DNA of 64,000 nt from Malus domestica (GCF_042453785.1 NC_091675.1:51594501-51658500); one strand, 5' to 3'. Counted from the stretch's first letter, positions 47,283 through 60,831 are shown. Notes: a model not told the origin generated them from the sequence alone. Numbers and translations: made by a program.

Positions 47283-50200
47283 CTGCACTTGTAGCAGAAC
47301 CCGAAGCCATAGCCGCAAACTTTCAGTGTACCTTCTCTTCTCTCGCAGGTTATCAAGAGCTCGACTTATAAATAGGATTAAGTCTAGAATATCAACATTC
47401 ACCTGTGAGAAGAGAGGCCACTATATATATACATATAATCTTTACCATAACTGATTAGGATTCCCTATCAAAATCCATGTAGGAAACAAATCTTGTCTCC
47501 TTGTTCTGATCTTCATGCTGTACAGAATCCCTCTTCATAAGGGATTAGCATTCCTTTTATTATCAAGACTTTTCTATCCAATTGAACACATATAGCCGGT
47601 CCTAAAACTCCTCTATCTCATACTCATATTCTTACATTCTCCCACTTGAGTATGAGAACAGTTTTAAGTACTCAGCCAAGTCAATTATGTGCAGATAGAA
47701 GTGATCACTAGTCTTGTTAATAAAATTTCAATCACAACCAGCTATCATACATCTCAAAATGCAGAACGCTTGTAACTGTATTACCACAATAAAGCAAACA
47801 GGTTTTCAAGAGTTACAGACATTCAATTTGTATGCTCAACGTTGTGAACTTGATCAATATCAGTAATAAGCAAAATAATTTGCTCCCACTATTTCAAATC
47901 ATTGTCAGCAAGATGTAAAACAAATCTTTGCTTCAAAACAATGCATGAATCAACAATTCATCACTAAATGCTTTAAACGGAGAAACCATTATTAAAGCAA
48001 CAAATGAATTATATCAAACTTTATTTTGTTCGAAACAATAGATCATCATAACTGATCTCAATTCGATAAAATAAACAAAACAAACTAACAAACATAATAC
48101 TATCCAGCCATAAGATTTTAAATTTGAAATTTGAAACCTGTCTATATCACCACACCAGCTCTCTGAACTTCACAGCAGCGAATAAACAGTCATAATAAGA
48201 CTAACGAATTACTCCCACTGATCAAAGGATTCAAGTATTCCCATCCGAGAGACATGCGTTTTAAATACTCCAATCGGCAATGCTTTAGTCAAAGGATCCG
48301 CAATCATTACATTTGTGCTTAAGTGCTCCACCTGAATTGCTCATTCTCTAACCTTTTCTCGGACCTTAAGGAATTTTACATCCATCAGTCTTGAAGCTGA
48401 AGTTCTCTTATTGTTCTTGCTAAAAAATACTGCAGAATTGTTATCACAATACATCATGATAGGCCTTTGCACAGAATTTACAACTTTCAAATCTGTCACA
48501 AAGTTTTTCAACCATACAGCTTGTTTCATTCCTTCAAAACAAGCTATAAATTCTGCCTCCATTGTCGATGTTGCGATGATAGTCTGTTTTGCACTTTTCC
48601 AGGAGACTGCACCACCACTTAGCATAAAGATATAACCTCCAGTAGATTTTCTATCATCTACATCACCGGCTAAATCAGAATCAGTGTAGCCAACTAACTC
48701 CAATAGCTCATTCCTGCCATAAACCAACATATAATTCTTGGTTCTTTGCAAGTACCTCAAAACTTTCTTTGCTGCTACCCAATGTGCCTCTCCTGGATTT
48801 GCTTGAAACCTGCCCAACATTCCAACTATAAAAGCTATGTCCGGTCTAGTGCAGATAGTTGTATACATCAAACTTCCCACCAATGAAGCATAAGGCTTAT
48901 TCTTCATTTTATCTATCTCCATAGGCGTCTTGGGACATTGAGCCTTTGAGAATCTGTCTCCCTTGTTGACTGGTACTTCACCATTACTGCAGCTTGACAT
49001 ATTGAACCTCATGAGTACCCTTTCTATGTATCCCTTTTGTGATAAACCGAGTAAATTCCTTGATCTATCTCGAACAATTTCAATACCAAGTACATAGTGT
49101 GCTTCACCAAGGTCCTTCATTTCAAAATTCTTACTGAGCATGGTCTTAGTGTCTTTGAGCAGCTTCATATTAGAACTGGCAAGAAGGATGTCATCGACAT
49201 ACAACACTAAAAATATAAAATTAGTGCCTGAAAATTTAACATAGATGCAATCATCTAATTTGTTTTCCACAAAACCTTGCCTTGTAACTACTTGATCAAA
49301 CTTTAAGAACCATTGTCTTGATGCCTGTTTAAGCCCGTAGATTGACTTGTTAAGTTTACAAACCATGTCTTCTTTCCCCTTTTCAACAAATCCAGGAGGT
49401 TGCTTCATATAAATGTCTTCGGCCAGCTCACCATTAAGAAAGGCAGTTTTAACATCCATTTGATGCAGTTCCAGATTGAAATGAGCAACAAGTGCCATTA
49501 TGACCCTCATAGAATCTTTGGAAGAGACGGGAGAAAAGGTGTCATTGTAATCCACCCCTTCCCTCTGAGTGAATCCCTTGGCAACTAACCTTGCCTTGTA
49601 CCTTTCAATATTGCCGTGAGCATCTCTTTTGGTCTTATAAACCCATTTACACCCAATAGCCTTGAATTGAGGATTGGAATCCACTAATGTCCATACTTCG
49701 TTTTTGGACATCGACTCCAATTCCTCCTTCATTGCACTGTGCCATAAGGATTGTTGAGAACTATTCATGGCCTGAGAATAAGTGAGAGGGTCATCCACAT
49801 CGCCAAAATCAAACTCATGCTCCTGCAAATAAACATAGTCATTTGACATTGTGGTTTTTCTGATTCTTGAAGATTGTCTCAATGGTAATGTCGGATCATG
49901 GAGAACTTCAGTGCTCGGATTCATTGGTGCATCATTAGTTGGAGTTGGATCCCCTTGTTGCTGTGGTTGGGACCCAAGATCAATTTCCATTCTGTCAATA
50001 TTTTTTGGACAGTCTAATTGTTCTTCCTCCAATTCAATCATGGAAGTAGGAGTGATCAACATTTCTTTGTAAGAATTACTGCAAAAAAACTTCTCATTTT
50101 GATCAATCTCTTCAAAAATGAAACTGCCCTGTGATAAGTCTGCAATATCTTGATCTTCAAAGAACCTGGCATTATGAGTTTCATGAATCCTGGTGTGAGC

Positions 50201-53200
50201 TTGAGGACAATAAAACTTGAAGCCTTTAGATTTCTCTGAGTAGCCAATGAAGTAGCATGATTCTGTCCTTGAGTCCAATTTCTTCTCATTTGGATTGTAA
50301 ATTCTAGCCTCAGCTTTACATCCCCAAACATGGAAATGACTAAAACTGGGCTTCCTGCCATTCCAGATTTCAAAAGGTGTTGATGAAACCGCTTTGCTCG
50401 GAACTCTGTTCAGTATATAAGTGGCTGTCTTCAATGCTTCACCCCATAGGAATCCTGGTAACTTTGATCTTGTCATCATGCTTCGTACCATTCCAATCAG
50501 AGTTCGATTCCTCCTTTCTGAAACTCCGTTTTGCTGTGGTGTTCCTGGTGTAGTGTATTGAGCAACAATGCCTTGTTGTTCAAGATAAAGCGCAAACGGA
50601 CCCTTGTGTTGTCCAGCCTCACTGTACCTGCCAAAATACTCTCATCCTCTATCCGATCTAACAATCTTAATGGTCTTGCCTAACTGTTTTTCTACCTCAG
50701 TTTTATAAACCTTGAAATAATCTAGGACATATGATTTCTCACTGATTAAATAAGTGTAACAAAACCTTGAAAAATCATCAATAAAGTTGACAAAATAAGA
50801 ATTACCGCAAATAGTTTTGGTTGGAAAAGGACCGCAGATGTCAGTGTGTATAATCTCTAGCAAATTCTGACTCCTTTTGGCATCTAACTTTCTAGAATTA
50901 GTCATCTTCCCTTTTGCACAATCAACACACTCAATTGCAGTAGCAAGATTTAATTCAGGGATCAACTGAGCTTTGGACAGTTTTAAAACTCTTTCTTTGG
51001 ATATGTGGCCTAACCTCTTGTGCCAAAGGAGGAAAGAATCATCACTGCAGTGCATCCTCTTAGTGCTGATGTTTAAAACATGTTGATTTGGGGACTCCAA
51101 AGTACAATTTAGACACCACAGATTGTCACTCAAATATGCAGTTCCCAAAACACAATCTAGGTGGTTCTTTTCAAAAAATTTTAAACTTTCATCATCACCT
51201 AGAAAGGCAAAACCATCTTTGACAATTCTTGAAGCAGAGATCAGATTTCTCCTCATTTTAGGCACATAAAGCACATCCTTTAGTTTTAGTATAAAACCAG
51301 AAGACAATTTTAAACACACCATACCTATAGCTTCTACCGCAACTTTAGTACCTTCTCCCACAAAGACATTATAATTTTTAAAACCAGTTTGTTTTGATTT
51401 CACAAAACCCTCCAAAGAATTTGAAATGTGAACTGAGCAACCGGTATCAAACCACCAAGAATTCACAGGGATTTCAATCAAATTAGACTCAACACAGACA
51501 TTGACATTTTCTACACCCTTACTTTTAAGATAGTCCTGAAAAACTTGACAATCTTTTCTTAAGTGTCCTTTAGTTTTGCAGAAAAAACATCTGAGTTTGG
51601 CAATATTTTTAGTTTTGACCATAAGATTGCTAGATCCCTTAATAGAGTCTTTTACTTTGGCAGATGCAGTAGACTTAAAAGAGGTTACCTTGGTATTGTT
51701 GTTCTTACCAGAGTGTCCAGATAATGATTTGAATGATTTCTTCCCCTTGTCTGGTTGCACAAAATTCACCGTTTCAGTTTCTTTCCCTCTTTCTTGCTTG
51801 TCTAGCCTCTTCTTGAACGCACTGTGCAATTAGCTCATCAACATCCCAGTTCTTGTCTTGAGTGTTGTAAGACACCTTTAACTGACTATATTTGTTTGGA
51901 AGAGCTTGAAGGATCATGAAAACTAACTGTTTTTCACCAATATTAACATCTAAAGAATTTAATTTCTCAGCTGCATCAGTCATTTTCAAGATATGGTCTC
52001 TGATTGACCCTATGCCATCAATCTTGTATGTGGTCAGCATTGCCATATAGTGACTGATTTCTGCCTTTTGAGATTCTTTGAACTTTCTTTCAATTGCTTG
52101 TAAATACTCAATAGCTAGTTCATGCTTCTTGATTCCACCGCGAACAGTATCAGTCATAGCACTTTCAAGTATAGAAAGTGCCACTTTGTTTGCTCTGACC
52201 CATCTATCTGCATCAGCTTTCTCAGCCCTTGTACTTTGATCAGTCAGAATCGGCTTGGGAGTTTCAAGGGCTATGTCAAAGTCATTGAGTGTCAATAAGA
52301 GCCCAATCTCACGTCTCCATTTCTTGTAGTTGCTTCCCCCTGTGAGAACAGGAATGTTTGCCAAGTTCATAGTCCGGAACGATATTGCAGATGATGAACC
52401 TGCAATGAAATCACAATTTGAACTTATTAGTTCCTGATTTCATCTCAACATCACCTTGCACATTATGACTATAATCATAGACCCATATATATAGTCTTAA
52501 TCAACAATCTGTTGATAAGCATACATAGAGTGGAATGATTAAGCAAGAACTTGAAAAACGATCCGCTGATTTCTGCCATATATCCTTAGACACCAAATGG
52601 TTTAATGGTGTCTCATACATGTAAAAGGCATTTTGAAAGTGATCAAAGAAAGCACCGAATGGTTAATAAGGTCTGTATCTCTACTTTAAAAGATCAAAAT
52701 ACATCTGCATATGACTTACGTTTGCAGTCGATGAACTGGGAAAGTAAACACATTCATCTTTACATTTTACCAAAAGATTCAAAGCAATTAACAACATACC
52801 TTTTAATCTTTATAACTCAAATTCACGAATCGGGCAGCGGAAGCGATTTAGAATTTGAAAATAGAAGATTTGAGTTTTGGAAAGGAAAAACCCAGATCGA
52901 TGTTTATGGAAGAAAGCATTGCTTTCTTCAATCTGGAAAACCTTCACTCGATAATAACTTAATGGTTCCTTTGACGGTTCATTATTACCAACGCTTCTTT
53001 TATTTCCTCCAGAACCGGACTTCGATTCTTCGTAAGAGTTAAAAAAAAAAAAAAAAAATTTTTATTTTTTATTTTTTATAGTAACATACAAAATTTCTCC
53101 TTTACTGATCGAATTCATGTTGATATGTCTTGTGGCTCTGATACCACATGTAAGACCCTTAATCATAATCACCAAGACCAAAACATGAACTACAACTTAG

Positions 53201-53604
53201 AGAGAAATATTCAACTTATGTATCTGAGAAACACAGGAAGAAGAACATACCTGCACTTGTAGCAGAACCCGAAGCCATAGCCGCAAACTTTCAGTGTACC
53301 TTCTCTTCTCTCGCAGGTTATCAAGAGCTCGACTTATAAATAGGATTAAGTCTAGAATATCAACATTCACCTGTGAGAAGAGAGACCACTATATATAAAC
53401 ATATAATCTTTACCATAACTGATTAGGATTCCCTATCAAAATCCATGTAGGAAACAAATCTTGTCTCCTTGTTCTGATCTTCATGCTGTACAGAATCCCT
53501 CTTCATAAGGGATTAGCATTCCTTTTATTATCAAGACTTTTCTATCCAATTGAACACATATAGCCGGTCCTAAAACTCCTCTATCTCATACTCATATTCT
53601 TACA
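47283..53604 (-). mobile_element. Ty1/Copia LTR retrotransposon, young, coding region broken, nested in the LINE
   Basis: Minus orientation. The right (5') LTR spans 53149-53604 (456 bp, TGTAAGA..TCTTACA termini). The left (3') LTR copy is shorter, about 353 bp (47284-47636). A primer-binding site TGGTATCAGAGCC lies at 53146-53134, next to the 5' LTR. A purine tract AAGTGGGAGAA lies next to the 3' LTR. Over the 353 bp they share, the LTRs differ at only about two positions, which implies a recent insertion (well under a million years at usual rates). The coding block lies at 48341-52370. The element is broken, with about two breaks in its polyprotein. It is flanked by a 160-bp duplication of LINE sequence instead of the usual 5 bp. 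Confidence 0.9.
48341..52370 (-). pseudogene. Copia gag-pol block (broken)
   Basis: Domains appear in Copia order on the minus strand. First is gag, beginning MNLANIPVLTGGSNYKKWRR. Next come a CCHC zinc knuckle (CFFCKTKGHLRKDC), an aspartic protease motif (WWFDTGCSVHIS), the GAG-pre-integrase region (LWHKRLGHISKERVL) and the integrase core (IHTDICGPF). Last are reverse transcriptase with the YVDDILLA box and RNase H with YTDSDLAGD and the KSTGGYIF motif. The order INT before RT identifies Ty1/Copia. The reading frame is interrupted about twice, so no full polyprotein can be made. Treated as a fossil. Confidence 0.9.
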
Positions 53605-53880
53605 GGGTATTCCTCAATAAAGGTCCAAGACTTGAAGCCAACCAAGCACATTTTGCAAAAGGGCCTTCTTCCATAAGGACACATCCCAAATACGTAGTTA
53701 TATGCCGCTTTGCCAGGATTGCTCGGGCAGGTATGAAATCATTGATGAGTCTCCATAAACATACTTGAACTTTTGGTGGGACATTTGCATTCCACAACCT
53801 GGACCATAACTTGTTTGATACCATCTGTGCTGATGATGAGGCTCCAAGGTTAGTTGGCTGCAACCAGTTTAATGTTGCAT
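53605..53880 (-). mobile_element. LINE 5'-most surviving part and repeated 160-bp segment
   Basis: The minus strand encodes LWSRLWNANVPPKVQVCLWR and continues into the same zf-RVT segment seen at 46889-47282, up to the Copia LTR. Positions 53605-53764 repeat 47123-47282 with one mismatch. Upstream (beyond about 53880) LINE coding is no longer recognisable, so the LINE was 5'-truncated. Confidence 0.75.
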
Positions 53881-56244
53881 ATTGATTGCGAATCTAATTT
53901 CTAATTTATCCAACAAAGTTAACTCTGTACATTTTTTTTTTCTGACAAAAATAAGTCATTAAACTCATTGAAGACTGATTTTTTTGAGAAAAAAAAAATA
54001 TTTAGAGATCTAATTTTCACTAAAGTAATAATTCAGGAACTAAATCGACACACAGATTACTAAAGCCATATTTGATAGAGAAAAAAAATAACTTGATGTT
54101 AGATTATTTGTCATCTTCAATGCATTTCCTTTTAATATTTGCTTACAACAAATGAAGAAAACGATATGACATGGGATACGAGGACGATATTGAAACTCAG
54201 ATGCAGTGGAAGAGTACACTATTCAAGTCAATTTGAATAAATTTATGTCTGCATAATGATGTACATCATTAGAGCTAACTAAGGATCGTTTTTCTTTCTT
54301 TTTGAGAGAGAGATAAAGCAAACAAATTTGGTAGATATTTTCTTTCTTTGCAGATGACGCTTTATGCAGACAATAATCCTATATATGCATCTTGGTGTAG
54401 GTTCAATCTCTACTGATCTTTCTAACAACTAACAATTTAACCTACTAACGCATATCGTCTGTAGAAAAGAAAAAAAAAAAAGAAAAAAACCATTTTTATT
54501 AAGATGGATATTTCTTTGACTTCACTACATTGCAGCAAACAAAAATTATTGCAGAAATGTAGGCATGGTACAAGTATGTTTTTGTGCATTTTTTTTTCCC
54601 ACAATGTCTAATAGAGCCAGTACTTGCAACTTCTATCTTGATACAAGTTTCGATCATTTTCATCTAAGTTTCCAAATATTCATTTGCAATGAAGGCAACA
54701 CTAACGGCACTATGTAGAGAATTGGTTCCATCTTTCTCCCTCTCATCATCTTCTTCCAACGAATGGTATTCAGCTTTTAACTAAATGATCGTGCCATGAG
54801 TAGAACTGATGTATAGCGTGCCTTTGCTCTTTGTACCAAGACGGGTGCTCGAGAGTGAAAGTGTTTTTCGCGGACGTGCCATCATTGGATGTTGCCAACA
54901 CGCAAGAAACATTAGGATTAGTTTCTTGTGTTTGTGTCTATTTATTCAAGTTCTAATCAAATGATTGTGTCATGAGTGTGATGCTAGTTTAGTCAATGTT
55001 CATTCATATGCCTTGGATATCAAAGACTTCGTAACCTATGTCATACCAGTATTTCATTCACTTTGAAATGTAACGGTGATACATTAGAGCATTTTCTATT
55101 TAAATTTATGACACGTTTACGTAAAAGTAATCAAAATAGAAGAAAATAGTTGAACTTCGATTGCGAAATACTCTTGTGTTTATCAAATATTTGAAAATCT
55201 AACATTTCATGTAACTCCCGTATATTTTAAATTTCAACTCCAAAATTTGATAGAAATAGATCCATACAATTTGATGGTATTTGGATCCCCGATCGTGGGG
55301 TAATCGAAATGGACTTTTTTTTCTTTCCATTATGAGCTCATTTATTTTTTAAATTTCAAAATTGCCCTTCGTATTAACCCATTAAAAGGGCTGTATCACT
55401 TTCTCCTAAGCCGCAGCTCTCACCAAATTTACAGAGAGGTACAAGGGCATATAAAATTTTATTAAAAAACCAAGCATATAAATATTTGATTTGGGCCTAG
55501 GCAATTTAGAAATGATGGTATTACAATTCTACTAAATTAATAAACAATTTTGGACTCGTTTGGATGTGCTTTCAAAATTACTGAAAGTGTTTTTATAGAA
55601 AATATTTTTGGGTTCCAAAAGCACTTGAAGTGGTTTCTACAAGAACATCCAGTTATGTGCTTCTTCTAGGAAGCACTTTAAATGTTTTTCTAAGATTTAC
55701 ATACATTTTTACTAAGGATTGGTTCCAAAAACATTTTCATCAAAAACGTTTTTAGTCATTTTAAAAGCACATCTAAACGAACTCTTTATGTAATCAATTT
55801 TATTTTTACTCTGATTTCAGAATATTTTAGTAAATAATTTATAATGAAATTTGAATTTGAATTCTTCTCTATTTAGTTCCTCCAATTTTAATTACTGGTA
55901 CGAAACCATTCATTACAAGACACGAATTATTATTATTACCTTTTTTTCGAGTGCATTGGTATTTTTACATTAAAGAAAAAAGAAGTTCAATTAAACCACA
56001 CAATAAATAACTTAATTTAGTATCAAATTCGCCAACCACGAAATTCAAAACTAAATCCTCGCATTTTCAAGTAAGAAACGCTACTAGTAGTGACCATTAC
56101 AAGACACGATTTAAAAACGAATGTAATGGACAGAATACAAGCGTCTCTGAACTGACCGAAGGACTGAAATCCTTAGCGAAAAGAAAAAGGACTGCAAAAT
56201 TGAAACCATATAAACAAGAAAGGAAGAGAAAGTGAGAGAAGACT
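53881..56244. other. Intergenic upstream of PDIL5-2, one hAT-like MITE
   Basis: AT-rich DNA with the MITE at 55552-55784 and short A/T runs. No coding similarity recognised. The PDIL5-2 promoter should lie in the last few hundred bases. Confidence 0.6.
55552..55784 (+). mobile_element. hAT-like MITE, copy C (best ends)
   Basis: GGACTCGTTTGGATGTGCTT at the left and the complement of AAAAGCACATCTAAACGAAC at the right form terminal inverted repeats of about 25 bp. The core CTAAGGATTGGTTCCAAAAA is shared with copies A and B. Confidence 0.7.
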
Positions 56245-59200
56245 ATGACGACGATGGGCATGCGCGCAAGGGCGTTGTGCTGTTGGGTGCTTCTGATATT
56301 ATCAACAGCACCCGATTGGCCTGCAGTAGCAGCGTCGTCGTCGTGGACGGTGGACGGGACGGTGTTGGAGCTCGACGATTCCAACTTCGATTCCGCCATC
56401 TCCGCCTTGGACTTGGTCTTGGTTGATTTCTACGCCCCCTGGTGCGGCCACTGCAAGCGTCTCTCTCCTCAGGTCTCTCTCTCTCTCTAGAATCCTAATT
56501 TTCAACGATCATCTAAGATCCATCTCCATCCATCCATGATCCATCCATGTTAATTTTGATGATTAATTAACAGATTGTAACTAGAAATTGTTATTTATTT
56601 ACATTTTAACAAATTTAATTTCTGTAGTTGGATGCAGCTGCCCCCTTGCTTGCTGGGTTGAAACACCCAGTAGCGATTGCAAAACTTAATGCTGACAAAT
56701 TCACCTCTGTAGCTCGGAAATACGAAATCGAGTATGATCCCGTTTCTTCAAACCTCTTTTATGTCCATTTGCAGTCAGAATTTTATTTAATTTTAATTTG
56801 TAATTTTGTTTTCATTATTTATATAGTGCATATCCTACCCTCAAACTGTTTATGCACGGCGTCCCCATAGAATATAATGGACCCAGGAAAGCGGAATCGC
56901 TAGTTCGCTATCTGAAGAAATTTGCAGCTCCTGATGTTTCCATACTTGAATCAGACTCTGCTATTAGTGAATTTGTCGAAGCAGCTGGCACTTACTTTCC
57001 TATATATATTGGTTTTGGGTTGGACGAGTTGCTGATATCAAAGTTAGCCATAAAGTACAAAAAGAAGGCCTGGTTTTCGGTTGCAAAGGATTTCTCCGAG
57101 GATGTAATGGTGTTGTATGATTTTGACAAGGTTCCTGCTTTGGCATCCCTTCATCCAACGTACGATGAGCGCAACATCTTCTATGGCCCCTTTGAAGGTT
57201 AGGTTGTTTTGGTTGATCAGTCCTAGTTCACCGCTAAGTGCGTTCAAATATGTATATGGTATGTTAGTGTGACACCTTTTTCTGAGTCATAATGATACAT
57301 CATATCATAAATTCACAAATTTACAGTATTTCTTCAACTTGCACTGTTTTTAGGACCCGTCTTTTCATAAGGTACGTGAAGTCATAGATGTGGTCGAGTA
57401 AGCTTTATGAGATTGCTTTTCATGCCTTCTTGTTAGCACCCTTTTCTTGCCTAGTTCCTTTTGTGCTTGAGATGTGGACAAAAACCCATTGCTTGTGAAG
57501 TGATTCTAAATGAAATAAGGGATGCAATCTCTTCAAGTGAAAGCTTCTTCTTTTAAAAATCACAAAGGTAAGGTGAGTGTAATAGTTTAATTCCCCCCAC
57601 CATCTCGGACAGGCTAATAGAATTTTCATTTTTAATAATACACTTGAATGAATCGATTTAGCTCTTCGTATGCTAGTTTTAGTTTATTTACCTATTAGCT
57701 TATGCTAGTTCCTTATAAGGAACTGAGCTATATGGTTCATGCTTACCTAGGAGACAATGGTGGCTATCTCTTTTATTTAGAGTTAGATGTGTGGTGAATT
57801 TAGAAGTTGCCGCTGAATTTTATCCCAAAGTTAAACTTTCTCAAATTTAAGCATACCATATGACATGGTGTTGAAGGAAGTGTTTTGTGCATTGTAAGGC
57901 TAACCATCATTAAGTAAAGCTCAAACACGACTCATCTATGTTCAGCCAACTTCTATGTCTCTTACTTTTTTTTTTTTGAATGTGCAGAGGATTTTTTGGA
58001 AGATTTTATAAAACAAAGTTTGTTCCCTTTGGCCATGCCCATAAATTATGAGACATTAAAGTCATTGAGTGATGATGAAAGAAAAATTGTTTTGGCAATT
58101 GTGGAAGATGAGGATGAAGAGAAGTCAAAGAAACTTATCAAGATTTTGAAATCAGCTGCATCGGCAAATCGAGACTTTGTATTTGGTTATGTTGGGATCA
58201 AACAGTGGGAAGACTTTGCGGATACTTTTGGAGCCACCAAGAAGACAAAACTACCAAAAATGGTTGTCTGGGATCGAATGGAGGAGTACTTTACAGTAAG
58301 TGATTAGTTATTAGAAAGACATATGTTATTAGGTCTCCATGCTAAATTTAGTATAGACAATGGTATATGGTTGCTGATTTTTTTTGGGTGAATCTATGTT
58401 TCATATATTTGAGTAAATAATATGTGACCATCAGTGCCTTATGAAATTCATTATATATATAAGTTCAGTTTTGATGAAAATTTGTGGTTGGTAATGGGAA
58501 TATGTTTGGGAAGATGCCACCCCAACCCCCATCTCTCTCGCTGACTGGCCACCGTTGATGTCCCCCAAGCCTTGCTCTCTCTCTCTCTCTCTCTCTATGA
58601 TTCATAGCCTTCTCATCCTAATGGTCATGACCTTGCTTTCGGATTTTGGTAATGATGCATAGAAGATATAAGTTGTGATTGGGAGTGGTGGCTCTTTTGG
58701 GGATGGATTATTTAGAGGAGAGAGATTTAAATTTTGGAAGACTAAAGCAGATGTCTGTTGGATGGATCGAAAATTAAGATGAAAATACACAATATCCACA
58801 ACTAATTAATTAATTATCTATTTGATTAATAACTTAGAAGGATCAGTACACAATAGAGAGTGAAAATCCAAAAAAGATGGGGCTGATGGAGAAGACTGAA
58901 AACAATGGCGTCCCACAGCCTGACATGGGTGAGGAGCTGGCAGCAAGAGGCCGGTGCTAGGTTTCTGTTGTATGTTTTATGTTTTTTTCTTTTGGTTTTT
59001 ATGAAGGGGTAAATAAGAGAAGGAACTTTGGTGAGTGTTCTTAGACATGTGTGGTGTTTAAATAGAAAACCTCAAGATTAATACCTGTGACTTGTTCCAG
59101 AAAGATCTCTCTTTCCTTGTTTATCTACTCATTGGTGTGTGTTGTGTAAAGAGGAGGGGGAGCGGGTGAAACATTTAGTTTTGCACTGGTGACAGATTTT

Positions 59201-59887
59201 GTTTTGGGGTTGTTTGGTTTGAGGTGGGTTTGCTGAAGAAACTGCAGTATGGTGTTGTCAGAAGGTTGTTTGATTAAGCGGGCTCATAAGAAGGTGCTCA
59301 CTTTGTGGAGATATGTTCTATCACTTTGGTGGTGTGTTTATCTCTATGTTCCCTGTCAAAATAGGTCAAGAATATTTCTTTTTGTGTGGATTTTGTGATT
59401 GCAGGTGCTCTGTATCGAGAGTTCTCTGGGTTGGTGTTGTGGTTTTTCTGTGTTTTTGTGCGCTTCTAATGTGTTTCTTGTTTCCCGGACTACTTGTCCA
59501 TGCTTCTTGTATTCCTTGTGTTTCTGTTTATAATGTTTACATGTTTCTTGACATTATTTTGTAAAATAGGTAAATGGTTCGGAAAGCATTGATGAGGAAG
59601 ATCAGGCATCTCAAGTCTCACAGTTCCTCCAAGGATACAAGGAAGGAAGAATAATAAAGAAAAGAATTGGTGGTCCGTCATTTGGGAGTGTTATGAATTC
59701 ATTTTTAGGGATGCGAACTGTATACATAATGGTTTTTTTGGTTATAGTAACGATGCTTATTAGATCAATCAGTAAAGAAGACGACGAACCTCCTGTTGCT
59801 CATACTGCAGACCAGATTGATCACGCTACAAGCTCTTCCACTGAGGCTGAAAGCAGAGAGCATAGGTCTGGAGAAAAGGAAGATTAG
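56245..59887 (+). CDS. PDIL5-2: Protein disulfide isomerase-like 5-2 (membrane-anchored PDI)
   Basis: Five exons, 56245-56472, 56628-56731, 56827-57197, 57988-58295 and 59570-59887, join in frame to 442 aa. This is the normal length of plant PDIL5-2 (Arabidopsis PDI8). A signal peptide (ALCCWVLLILSTAPDWPAVA, about 10-29) precedes one thioredoxin a-domain with active site APWCGHCKRLSP (CGHC at 67-70) and the cis-Pro segment IDAYPTLKLFMHG. Non-catalytic b-type domains follow (LIIKSAASANRDFVFGYVG-like region in exon 4). A membrane span at about 386-402 (VYIMVFLVIVTMLI) and an acidic cytosolic tail end the protein. It acts in the ER, helping disulfide formation with one catalytic domain facing the lumen. 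Exon 2 stops at ATCGA before GTATGA; reading past that donor meets non-family sequence. All family motifs are intact. Confidence 0.95.
58574..58597. repeat. (CT)n microsatellite in PDIL5-2 intron 4
   Basis: About 12 CT units. Confidence 0.85.
59110..59400 (+). mobile_element. Degenerate LINE zf-RVT fragment in PDIL5-2 intron 4
   Basis: Translations on the plus strand give CCVKRR-like, VTDFVLGLFGLRWVC and KRAHKKVLTLWRYVLSLWWC, resembling the region after the zinc-binding motif of plant LINEs (typical: W..VFGLFGLQWVMP and L..TVPHCLMWCLW). Frames are interrupted. Recognised from memory only, so moderate confidence. Confidence 0.4.
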
Positions 59888-60831
59888 AGCTGGCCTTTTG
59901 GACTTATAACCAGATCTGATTTGGGTAGCTGCCAGAGAAAAACAAGAGTTTATTAAACGCTTAAACGTAACTGTGCAGTTTGCCGGAAAGTTGCAGTGTG
60001 GAGTATGAAACATCCATGATTTTGTAGAGACTAGAGAATGATGAATTCCGTACGCCTTACAGAAATTCAGCTTGTGTGTAGTGTCTTAATTTGTGGCGAA
60101 CCACGATAAACACAGCGTCTCTTTTTCCTTGTGTATCTGCTTAATTTGTGGCAAACTTGAATTCATGTATTTGTGCTGTTGATTCTGTTTTGTATGCTTT
60201 TTCTTGGGTTTATGCTAAGACCACCTATATAGCGCGTCGAGCTCTCCTGAATGATCTTAATGATGTGCATGTCTCATGGTCATCCGCCCTTGGTCGTTAC
60301 GGGGGATTTAAACGGGAGGAAAAATAATGAAAAATGCTTGAAAACTTTGAGTTTTAATCAAAATGACAAAAATGTGTTGTAAGTGAATGGTCGAGTGACT
60401 TTTTAAAGTAAAAATACCGGGAGTGTTTCGTTAAAACTTCATTTAACGAGAGCGGTGTTTATGTGTACTTCGTAACCGTGTCTCTTGCACAAACTTTCTA
60501 ATATGTCTACAAACTGGTGGTTGTTTTATTTTCCGACCAAAGGTTTGCCTTATGCACGGGTTCGTCGTGGTCTGAGGCAGAATGTTGAAATGCGGATGGA
60601 TAGATGTGTTGGAAATTCCAATGGTTCGATTCTTGGGCTCAACATGAATGCAACACTTTGACACGTTTGTCGTCGGATCATTGCCGTCTTCTTCTTTCTT
60701 TCAGACGGTTATTCGTGGTTCCAAAAGCACCTTTTTGATTTCAAGGGATGTGGTTGGAGCATGTGAGGTTTTTACCGTTAGTTTTACTTACGTGGCACTT
60801 TGGTCTTTTTAACGATGAATTTATGAATATG

